From: Oasisia sp. SBJ-2009
Lineage: Eukaryota; Annelida; Polychaeta; Sabellida; Siboglinidae
Length of the DNA: 64,000 nucleotides
Direction of reading: 5' to 3'
Assembly (NCBI GenBank): GCA_964017155.1
Contig: OZ024854.1
Location: forward strand, 50,056,594-50,120,593
The notes beneath the pieces were generated by a model. That model was not told the origin of the DNA, made no database searches, and saw only the letters and a program-made list of their open reading frames with translations. Below, in pieces: positions 22,401 to 31,012 of this stretch. How positions within the stretch are numbered: the first letter of the stretch is position 1; every line of letters begins with the position of its first letter. A program made the position numbers and the translations under genes.

Positions 22401-25400
22401 CTCCAAGCAGAAGGCCAACACGTTGCTGGAATGGGAACCGATCAGTGATAGGATAATGAAAGCACGCTTCAACTCCAAACACTGCAAGCTTACAATCATT
22501 CTGTGTTACGCCCCAACCAATGAATCTGACACAGAGGACAAGGAAGACTGGTACGAACAGCTGCAACAAGCAGTCGCCAAAGTGCCACAACATGACATGC
22601 TTCTGATAATCGGAGACATGAATGCCAAAGTTGGTTCTGAAAACTCCAACTGCGAAAGAGCCATGGGCAAACATGGTTGTGGCATGATGAACGACAATGG
22701 TGGACGCCTTGTTGACTTCTGCTTGAACAACAACTATGTAATTGGAGGTACCATCTTTGCACACCGGGACATCCACAAGCTCACCTGGAAATCACCTGAT
22801 GGTAGGACAAGCAATCAAATCGACCACATTATCATCAATGGAATATGGCGTAGGTCCCTTCAAGATGTGAGAGTTTGCCATGGAGCTGACATTTATAGTG
22901 ACCACTATTTGGTAACCACATGCATCAAGATGAAGCTTCACAAAGTGGTACCAGAGAGCCAGCGCCGTAAACAACTAGATGTCACCAAACAGGAGTTTGT
23001 TTTGGAGCTGAGAAACCGCTTCAGGGCATTAACAGACACATCAGAGGAGCCTGACCACGACGCTACCAACAAGTGGGACACCATCAAGAAGACCTATGTC
23101 AATGTAGCTACCAGAGTCTTGGGCCACAAGAAGAAAAACCACAAGGATTGGCTAACACCGGAAACATGGAAACAGATTGAGGAGCGGAAACACCTCAAAA
23201 TCAAGATGCTAAGTACCAAATCAGCGAGACTCCAACAACATGTCCAAGAAGCATACAAAGGCAAAGACAAGGAAGTGAAGAAGAGTGCCAGGAATGACAA
23301 GAGGGCCTACGTAGAAGGGCTAGCGGCAGAAGCTGAGAGTGCTGCAGCAAGAGGTGAACTGAGCACTGTCTACAAGATCACCAAACGTCTCTGTGGTAAT
23401 TACACTACCCACTCTGCCCCTGTGAAAGGCAAAGATGGCAGCACTATTACAACTGAACGTGAACAAGCTGATAGATGGGTTGAATATTTATGTGAAGTCC
23501 TGAACCACCCTCAGCCAGATGAACCAGTGCCAGATGACCTCAACATCGACACCAGTCCCCCAACAGAAGCGGAAGTTAGAAATGTCATCAAAGCTATGAA
23601 GAGTGGAAAAGCCCCAGGCGTAGACTCCATCCATGCTGAAATGTTGAAGGCCAACCTCAGTACAGCTACAAGAGTCCTGACTAACTTGTTCGACACCATT
23701 TGGGACAAAGAGACTATCCCAAGTGACTGGGGCAAAGGACTCATTATAAAGATCCCTAAGAAAGGCAACCTCCAAGTCTGTGACAATTGGCTAGGAATCA
23801 CACTCTTATCCATTCCTAGCAAAGTCTTCTATAGAATCCTTCTTGGAAGAATCGAGACAGCTATTGACAAGAAGTTGAGGCAAGAACAAGCGGGATTCCG
23901 GAAGAGAAGAGGGTGCACGGATCAGATCTTTGCATTGAGAAACATCATAGAGCAGACTCTAGAATGGAACTGCCCACTACTTTCTTCTTTTACTCCAGCT
24001 ACTGCTGAGGAAGTAAGGCAAATTATTATGTCTTCTCCAAATAAATTTTGTGATCTAGATCCAATGCCAACTGTATTGTTGAAAGCATGCATTGACACCT
24101 TACTTGGTACTATAACAAATATTGTAAATGTGTCACTGAGGACAGGTATTTTTCCTGATGATTTTAAACAGGCGCATGTAAATCCACTACTTAAAAAGAC
24201 AACTTTGTCGAAAGATAACTTGAAAAATTATAGACCTGTTTCTAATTTGAGTTTCATATCTAAAATTCTTGAAAAGGTTGTAGCAAAACGCCTTGGATCT
24301 CACATTACTTCAAATAATTTGTCAAATGTATTCCAATCTGCATATAAGAAACTTCATTCAACAGAGACTGCTCTCTTAAAAGTGCATAACGACATCACTC
24401 TAAATATGGACAATGGTAGAGTTACTGCACTCACCTTACTTGATTTGTCAGCTGCTTTTGATACGATTAATCATTCTATTCTAATGGATCGTTTGTCTGT
24501 GTGGTATGGTGTGTCTGATATAGCATTAAGCTGGTTTAGATCATATCTGAGTGGTAGACACCAGAGAGTTAAGATTGGGGATTGTTTTTCGTCACCACTT
24601 AATATTTCGTGTGGTGTTCCTCAGGGGTCAGTTTTGGGACCATTACTTTTTACACTGTATACTACTCCATTGAGTCTAGTGATTAATAGGCATCATTTGA
24701 GCCATCATCTTTATGCAGATGATACTCAAATTTATATATCATTATCCACTTCAGATGCAAGTAGTTCTTTACAGCAGCTTAGAACTTGTATTGATGACAT
24801 TTTTTGCTGGATGACTGAGAGTAGATTGAAGCTGAATGCTGATAAAACTGAGTTTCTTATTATTGGTACACACCGGCAGCGTGACAAAATTAAGACTCTT
24901 TTTCCTATACCCTTACTTAATCAGCATGTTATGCTTGCAGTTTCGACTAGGAATTTGGGAGTAATTTTTGATGATAAATTAAATTTTAGAGAACACATTT
25001 CTCAAATTTGTCGAACATGTTTTTACCACATTCGTGATTTGCGGTGTATTCGTCGATATTTGCCTGTTTCTGTTGCAAAGACTATTGCAACTGCATTAGT
25101 TACTAGTAGATTAGACTATTATAATTAACTTTTTCTTAATATTGCTATTAAGGATATCACAAAACTACAACGTGTTCAAAATTGCTTAGCAAGGGTGGTG
25201 ACTAGGTCTCCACGCTTTACTCCTTCTAAGCCGCTTCTAAAGTCTCTGCATTGGCTGCCTGTCCAATATCGTATAATGTTTAAGATGTGTACCATTACTT
25301 ACCAGGCACTTTCTTCTAAGCAGCCATCGTATTTACATACTTTACTTACTCCTATAAGAAAACCTATTCAACTTCGGTCATCTACTTCTGATTTACTCTT

Positions 25401-28400
25401 TGTACCAAAGGTCAATACTAATATGGGGACCAGGGCTTTTGCTGTGGGTGCGCCTACTCTATGGAATATGCTTCCTTCTAGCGTGAAATCAGTTGAAAAT
25501 ATTGCTAAATTCCGTCGTCATTTAAAAACATATCTGTACAATCTGGCCTATCCACCATAGCTCCCTGGTGCATCAATCAATCTGATGACAACTTGATTTG
25601 TTTACCGACTATGAGATCGATTAATCCTTTTTGTTTTGATGCGCCTCTGAGCTTGGTTTCTAAGGATATAGGCGCAATAGAAGTTAACTAATTATTATTA
25701 TTATATCAACTTCATTGATTTCAAAAAGGCCTTTGACAGTATCCACAATGACACTCTGTGGAAGATCCTAAGATCCTATGTAGTACCTCTAAAGATTGTT
25801 TCACTGATAGAGATGTTCTACAACCACTTTGAATGATGACACTTCATCCTCAGTAATACATCCTCTGAATGGTTCCCAGTGAAATCAGGTGTTAGACAGG
25901 GATGTATCCTCTCGCCCATCCTCTTATAGGTCGTCATCGACTGGGTTATGCAGAAAACTACATCAGATAAACCCAGAGCTATCCAGTGGACTCTCTTTTC
26001 CCAGTTAGAAGACCTCGACTTTGCTGACGACCTTGCATTTCTATCAGTAAAGCTTGACCATCTGCAGGGAAAAACTTATAGATTAGAGAGATCTGCAAAG
26101 CAAACTGGGCTTACCATCAATACATCCAAGACACAAGTGATGAGCATCAACACCACATCAACCGCACCTGTTACCGTAAATGGTGAACCACTTGAGTTTG
26201 TACAGGACTTTACTTACCTGGGTAGTCTCATCAGCAAAGACAATGGAGGCCAAAAAGACATCAAGGCAAGACTCGGTAAAGCCGCTGTGCTTTCGCCAAA
26301 CTGCAGAACATTTGGAAGTCTAACCAGTACACCACCAAAACAAAGATAAGACTTTACAACAGTAATGTGAAGTCCATCATACTGTATGGCTCAGAGTGCT
26401 GGCGAGTGGTTAAAGGGGACATGGCAAAGATTGATGCGTTCCACAATGGATGTCTGAGAAAGATCTGCCGAATATTCTGGCCAAATAACATTTCCAACGT
26501 GAACCTCTATAAGAAAACGGGTTGCAACAGTGCTGTCCTCGAAATCAAACGCAGGCGGCTGAGATGGCTAGGACACGTCCTGCGAATGCCCGGAGACAGC
26601 ATCCCCAAAGTGGCACTGAGATGGACACCACCTGGAAAAAGGAAGCGAGGACGGCCAAAGATGACGTGGCGACAAACAGTGATGGCCGAGCTGAGAGAGA
26701 TGGGGCTATCGTGGGGTGAGGCTCAGGCCACAGCTAAGGACAGGACCTTGTGGCAAAAGAATGTTGTGGCCTTATGTCCCACCGGGGACGAAGAGGATAA
26801 GTGAAGTGAAGTGAAGTACACATTTGATCTCTTAGATATGGTTCAGACTGTCAAGACCATACATTTTTCTCAAACATATCCTTGTTGTAATGTAACTTTG
26901 CATGCATGTCATCACCATTGTGCAGCTGTCCCGTCTTTGGGTGAAGGCCTCAGCATGCTGTTTCCATGTCAACCTACCTTGCACTATCCTCTACAACTTA
27001 TATATCTGATAATACCCACAATACTTATGAGAACACACTGTGATGTGTGATGATTTTTAAGTAACAAGATATTTTCTCTGTTATCATAACTGAATATTAT
27101 CCCTTAAAAGTTAAAACTAAATTAATTGTTATTAAAAATATATTTGATATCATGACCAACCACGATAAGATTAACTTGTTTGTTATTTCAGTAACAAAAT
27201 AGTTCACAAAGAAGTTAAACGAGTGTGTTTAGTCTTCCAAGTGACTGTGCCACAAGTCCGTTGGTATTCAACTGACCATTGTCTGTGTTCCACTCCCCAG
27301 GAAGATGTCCTTCTCGAGGGCTACAGGAAGCACATGCTGGCAGAGGAGGCTCCAGCACCCCTCACGTACGCAGAGGAGGAGTTGGAGATGATCAAGAGAA
27401 GTGAGGCAAGTCTTACAGTTGCATGTCTTGGTCTCCTATTAAATCATTGTCATCTTGCCACCTGGCATCATAGTAAGGCCATGCTGTCCAAATAACAATT
27501 TCTAATTTCTATTGAACATAATATATATATTAGTTTACTCAGTAAATATACTCTGCAGCATAGGCATAACTCTTTATATTAAGTAAGCATTTAATACCTG
27601 TTGTAACTAGCTGTCACACCTCCCCAATAAAGACAGAAGACAAAGAGGATGTGGAATTGTGATAGTGAACAAACAATCTAAATTGGATATAAGAAAGTAT
27701 TCATTACCAAAAAAAATTACCATGGGGTCTATAATTGAATGGAATGTGTTAGCTACTGAAATGCAAAAAGCATGCATGATTTAGACACTTGATCAGTATT
27801 CTGAGCAAAGCAGCTTGTCATTTAGTTTTTGTTTGGATAAATCATGTTGTAATTTTTTAGTTTTGTGCAAGAATGACCATACAGATTTAACTGGAGAAGT
27901 ATTTTGAAAATATGAGACCAAATATTGTTCAGTGTTGTCAGTTATACTTTTTATTGTTGGGGGCATGTTTTGCAGCCATAACGGGTTTGGTGTAGTTGTG
28001 GGCATTAAACGTGTTTGGAAATATCTTACACTATTCCTCGAATGTTATCTCAGGTGCGCACAGATGTTTCTGTTGATTCAAAACATCAGACGATACAAGG
28101 GATCAGCTTCCCCATATCAAACGATGCCTTGCAGAAACTACAGGAACTCAAGGATGGCCGGGTCAACTACGTACAGCTGGTAGGAAAGTTGATGATTGTT
28201 ATTTTGTTTATGTACAATACTAGCAGAAATTGTACTAACTCCTCAGTTTTAATCATGTTTTCAATGTGCCAATGAATTTTATCATTTACTAATACAAGTT
28301 TAAGAAAATATGTATATAGATAATCACAAATATTAACAGTTAATACGATTTCAACGTACATGTATATTAATTTATGAGATGGTGGTGAATACTTAGGTAC

Positions 28401-30567
28401 ACAGAGATATCCATGCAAATACCATTTTTATTAGTGTTTGTGTACAGTTGTTAGTGCTTAATACACTCAGTTTAGACCATTGCGTGACATAATATTATTG
28501 GTAAATTTGTTGTGACACAGTTTTCAGTGCACGCCACCCAACTGTGATGTTACAATACTTGGGCTTGACTTATTCTAACATTAAAATAATCCGCGCTTTA
28601 TATGGTACAATTAAGACTACCATGATTAAAGTGGATGAATATGCAAACATGCTAAGGTTGAAAATACATGTTTTTAGATGGCATATACACCTACCGGTAA
28701 ATATAATGGTGAATGTTAAAATGGAATACGTATAATTATATCGCTGAATGGGTGACAGCTGTCCTGTCATTGTGACGTCACATGCCGTATGTGACGGTGA
28801 CATCTGTGTGCTTGCAGTGTCTAGACCTGGACGCAGAGACCATTAATCTGGACAACAGTCTGTCCACTGACACACAGTCTCTGCCCTCTCGTATTCGCAC
28901 TGACCACGCCCGCTACCATTTCTTTGTCTTCAAGCACACACACGAGGGTGATTACCTCGAGACCATCAGTGAGTCACTGTCTTACCCTTTTTGGTTGCCC
29001 CGTTGATGTGTCGTAATGATAGCTCAGTGTGGGGGAGACACGTTTGAGATTGTGTAAAAATTATAATTCATCCTCCCAGTTTATATTACCCTAATTATTA
29101 CAGAATGTCTATTGATTTGCATTAAAAAAGGAATGAGCTTTAAGACAATACCTCATTTGTTGACATATTTGTAAAGCTCAGGAATCCACCATCCCTGTTT
29201 ATAATATACATATACCTTGATAGATGTTTTAACAGTTTGAAGTTGTGACCATCAGTTTTACAATGATATCAGTGTCATATGCCAGTGTGTTGGAACTGGT
29301 CTTTCAAGTGACAATTATACATTCTTTCTGTCTCCTAAACCTGTGTGCAGACTTTTAATCTTAACAATATGCTGCAGTCGTAATAATAACATGGAATTTA
29401 TATACTGCCACTTAAGATAAAACACACTCAAGCATTTTACATAAAACTACATAAATTGTATAAAACTATAAAATATAGATTGTTAAAAATACTAAATACT
29501 GTGAAAGAGCTGATTTAAATATAATAAGATATACAAAGAAATTACATTTCTTACATGAACATGAATGAATAAATCATTAGTATATAGCACAGCAATGTCA
29601 TTAAGTTTGTTTCAGTCACATCAGACATATGCCAGTTTAAAGAGATGTGTTTAAGTGTCTCCTGTAACAGCCAAGAATGATCAATTCTGATATTATTGAG
29701 CTGACCGTTTGACTCCACCAGGAGTGTTGGCTAATACACTGACAAGACAAGGGTTGTGGTTTTCACCTCAGCATGCACCTGAACCTGTGACCTTGCCCTA
29801 GAAACCTGCTGTTAGTGTTTGGTACATGGAGGCGTGGTGTGTTTCAGTGTTCATCTACTCCATGCCTGGCTACAAGTGTCCCATCAAGGAGCGCATGTTG
29901 TACTCCAGCTGCAAGTCTCCACTTCTCGACATTGCTGAGCAGCAGATGGGCATTGTCATTGGGAAGAAGGTAGGAGTTGTGTGTGTCGGGAAGTTAACAT
30001 GTCTGATGCAGACATCTTGTCTTTATGACTATGGTAACTGTTTGTAGTGAGCTTTGTTTGCTTTGAAACCGGTAGTGGAAATGTGGTGAATTCAAAATAT
30101 ACTTTTAAAAAGGATATCTTATATACAATTGATTTTTAACTTATCTGCTTTATGAAATTTTTTGTGTGCATTAGTAAATATTTTTATAATAAAGGAAGCA
30201 CATTTCAGTATTTTAATATGGTACATAACATGCTGAGCAGAAAACAAGTCGTCTTTACGTCAGACAACTGCCCTAAGCTAAGGCATCAAAACAAAACATA
30301 AATTATGCACAGAAGTAATGTTTGTATGCTTAATTGTTTTCTGAATATAAAAATAATATTAAGTTCGGGGAGTAGAATACCAAAATCCTTACTTGTCTCT
30401 TCCAGATGGAAGTGGACAGTCCAGAGGATGTGACAGAAGAGTGTCTGTACGACGCCCTACACCCTGCCAAGAACGTTGCTAGGCAACAGTTTGCCCGACC
30501 CCGAGGCCCAGCAGGAAGAGGCCCGAAACGCATGACCCGAAAGAAAAATGAAGGGTCGACTGACTGA
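17549..30567 (+). CDS. Twf: Twinfilin (actin monomer and barbed-end binding protein), complete, 10 coding exons
   Basis: Spliced product of 347 aa, close to the 350 aa of vertebrate twinfilins. It starts with the family N-terminus MSHQTGIK. The first ADF-homology domain covers about residues 1-140, including [11 protein letters not shown] and [18 protein letters not shown] short linker ([17 protein letters not shown]) follows, then the second ADF-H domain (about 165-300) with [31 protein letters not shown] and [15 protein letters not shown]. The tail ends in a basic KRMTRKKN segment; in the family this tail binds capping protein and phosphoinositides. Twinfilin sequesters ADP-actin, caps barbed ends and promotes pointed-end depolymerisation in the cytoplasm. 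All junctions keep frame. Two introns are non-canonical (AT-AC and GC-AG). The gene is convergent with TIMMDC1 and head to head with Rap1. Confidence 0.96.
18240..18370. other. Low-complexity intronic stretch in twinfilin intron 1
   Basis: Contains a C homopolymer (18332-18340) and CACCC repeats. Intron 1 otherwise holds a SINE fragment (19.0-19.1 kb) and an inverted-repeat element (19.19-19.83 kb). I see nothing else in 17.6-19.0 kb. Confidence 0.5.
18995..19108 (-). repeat. tRNA-derived SINE fragment, antisense
   Basis: The minus strand reads GGTTGGTGTGGTGGTTATGA (A-box-like, complement of about 19083-19102), then CAGGGTTCGAATTTAGG with a canonical box B core GGTTCGAAT (complement of 19063-19071). 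Spacing between the boxes is as in tRNA-derived SINE heads. The tail part toward 18995 has no assigned family. Confidence 0.55.
19194..19827. mobile_element. Non-autonomous inverted-repeat DNA transposon (MITE) with 9-bp target duplication
   Basis: CTACGCGTACGTGAGCCGTA (19202-19221) is repeated as its exact reverse complement at 19800-19819, giving perfect 20-bp inverted arms near both ends. TTAAAATAT flanks the element on both sides (19185-19193 and 19828-19836), a candidate 9-bp target site duplication. That length is typical of Mutator-like elements; hAT elements make 8 bp. The inside has no transposase reading frame. It holds a TA run (19369-19401), several copies of a CATACTTTTAGA-like phrase, and a 66-bp hairpin (19598-19663). 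It lies in twinfilin intron 1. Confidence 0.75.
19598..19663. repeat. 66-bp hairpin inside the MITE
   Basis: GTAGTCAGTGAGTTTCCAAG on the left pairs with CTTGGAAACTCACTGACTAC on the right, with GCATGCATGT/ACATGCATGC extending the stem around an AAAA loop and one mismatch. Such internal hairpins are common in foldback-type MITEs. Confidence 0.9.
20290..20650. repeat. Degenerate internally repeated element in twinfilin intron 2
   Basis: Two related sub-units follow each other: GAACCAGTTGGCACGTGTCA with later TACTGGTTC and ACCAGTATATG, then GAACGAGTTTGACACAAGTC with TACTGGGTC and ACTGATATGTG. After these come several near-palindromic phrases of the type CACGTGAATT and GAATTCACG. It looks like a short interspersed or foldback repeat; I cannot name the family. 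Confidence 0.45.
20950..21195 (+). other. Twf: U12-type AT-AC spliceosomal intron (twinfilin intron 3)
   Basis: The intron begins ATATCCTTC, eight of nine bases of the minor-spliceosome AT-AC donor consensus ATATCCTTT. It ends CTGAC, and a U12 branch-point match TCCTTGAC sits at 21179-21186, with the branch A 10 nt before the 3' end. No GT donor in the exon keeps the frame open. Splicing here joins GAAGATG to ATTATGAC and reads [20 protein letters not shown], which aligns without gaps to vertebrate twinfilin around its SWDKDYD region. Confidence 0.9.
22327..25128 (+). pseudogene. 933-codon chimeric LINE reading frame (RTE-like EN/RT fused to CR1/L2-like RT)
   Basis: One uninterrupted frame. 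Codons up to 23979 encode the RTE-like endonuclease and the start of its reverse transcriptase. From 23980 it changes to a different lineage of reverse transcriptase with [28 protein letters not shown] and YADDTQIYI, ending at the TAA after SRLDYYN. The continuation of each parent lies in another frame or further on: the RTE-like block A at 25702 and the CR1/L2-like C-terminus at 25195-25560. The chimera arose by in-frame insertion. I expect no function, because it lies in an intron and neither RT is complete in it. Confidence 0.85.
23980..25701 (+). mobile_element. 5'-truncated CR1/L2-like LINE inserted into the RTE-like LINE
   Basis: The insert begins inside reverse transcriptase upstream motifs (no endonuclease remains). 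It carries the catalytic blocks with the YADD box, then, after a stop at 25126-25128, the C-terminal part (25195-25560) with [13 protein letters not shown] and [16 protein letters not shown], typical of CR1/L2/Jockey-superfamily elements. The 3' end is a short GCGC-containing UTR and an ATT tail (25691-25701). Removing it would bring the host LINE's codons at 23979 and 25702 together, so insertion limits are sharp. Any target duplication is at most 2-3 bp. Confidence 0.85.
26904..27000 (-). mobile_element. Antisense RTE-like LINE 3' end fragment
   Basis: Read on the minus strand this stretch gives ATGGAAACAGCATGCTGAGG and CCTTCACCC, which parallels the terminal HAEAF coding piece of the decayed LINE at 16371-16402. 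The sequence on either side is also similar. It lies about 90 bp after the tail of the large LINE in twinfilin intron 5. Confidence 0.65.
27406..28053 (+). other. Twf: GC-AG intron (twinfilin intron 6)
   Basis: The exon ends AGTGAG and the intron begins GCAAGT, the usual strong context of GC donors; the acceptor is ATCTCAG. The upstream GT at 27401 would shift the frame to an early stop, while the GC donor joins KRSE to [12 protein letters not shown], matching the family. Confidence 0.85.
29370..29450 (-). mobile_element. Antisense CR1/L2-like 3' end fragment
   Basis: The plus strand shows TAATAATAA followed by an ATGGAATTTATATACTGCCA-type phrase, the complement of the stem plus ATT tail of CR1/L2-type 3' ends. 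It lies in twinfilin intron 8. Short and degenerate. Confidence 0.4.
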
Positions 30568-31012
30568 TTCAGTCCCTGTGTGCTTAATGAATGGACAGAT
30601 GCACCATGTGTAGTAAATATATTGTTCATGGCTCCAAGAATGGTTTATTGTAGTATAATTAACTTACTTTGGAGCTTAATGTCGAAGATGAGTACGATGA
30701 TTCGATCAACGTGTGTTGCCTCAGATTTCGGCTGAAATCTGAGGCAACACACGAAACGAAACGTTGTACTCATCTTCGACATTAAGCTCCAAAGTAAGTT
30801 AATTATACTACAGTGTACCATGCGTAGTGTGCTTCGTTTCTTCTGCTCTCTTCTCGAGTCTTCCTGTATCAAAAATTCCTCAGTATCTTCCAATTCGTTG
30901 TGTGAGGTTTCATTGTCACATAACTCTGGTATTGGTTTCTCAATAGTTAGTCAGTAGATGCATACAAAACTATATTTTGTTTATCTGTGAATAAACGCAC
31001 AAATTCCAATCA
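30568..31012 (+). other. Twf: Twinfilin 3' UTR with AATAAA at 30990-30995
   Basis: The first good polyadenylation signal after the stop is AATAAA at 30990-30995. The UTR would be about 440 nt and contains the 164-bp foldback at 30649-30812. The cleavage site was not identified. Confidence 0.55.
30649..30812. repeat. 164-bp near-perfect palindrome (foldback) in the twinfilin 3' UTR
   Basis: Outer arms TGTAGTATAATTAACTTACT (30649 on) and AGTAAGTTAATTATACTACA (ending 30812) are perfect complements and continue inward through TTTGGAGCTTAATGTCGAAG and GATGAGTAC. A small 14/12-nt internal loop interrupts the stem, and an inner perfect stem CGTGTGTTGCCTCAGATTTC pairs across a GGCT loop. Two stems of about 50 and 20 bp would form one long RNA hairpin. 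No transposase and no obvious target duplication. Confidence 0.95.

Larger units (their letters stand above)
21933..26818 (+). mobile_element. RTE-like non-LTR retrotransposon, sense in twinfilin intron 5, interrupted by a second LINE
   Basis: The left part (to 23979) carries a 5' leader, then an APE-type endonuclease: TWNVRTMN, a catalytic-type GDMNAKVG, and a C-terminal SDHYLV. It is followed by the N-terminal reverse transcriptase blocks ([29 protein letters not shown]). After the inserted element, the right part resumes at 25702 with the catalytic block A ([12 protein letters not shown]), then [19 protein letters not shown] and a C-terminal region with [10 protein letters not shown] and [15 protein letters not shown]. 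It ends in a (GTGAA)3 tail at about 26801-26817. A TGA stop at 22321-22323 breaks the endonuclease and there are later stops and a frameshift near 26290, so it is inactive. RTE-like assignment rests on the FADD box and the C-terminal motifs and was not tested by phylogeny. Confidence 0.85.
17549..30567 (+). other. Twf: Exon map of twinfilin
   Basis: Coding exons: 17549-17573, 19962-20039, 20899-20949, 21196-21323, 21755-21850, 27301-27405, 28054-28179, 28818-28968, 29848-29969, 30406-30567 (stop TGA 30565-30567). The lengths sum to 1044 nt, 348 codons including stop. Introns are GT-AG except intron 3 (20950-21195, AT-AC, U12 type) and intron 6 (27406-28053, GC-AG, donor GAG/GCAAGT). Intron 5 (21851-27300) is enlarged by nested LINEs. 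Each boundary was placed so that codon phase matches across the junction and the protein aligns with the family. Confidence 0.9.

Noticed and set aside
26522..26719. Second open frame inside the LINE C-terminal region
   Set aside because: Out-of-frame shadow of the LINE coding sequence at 26367-26804.
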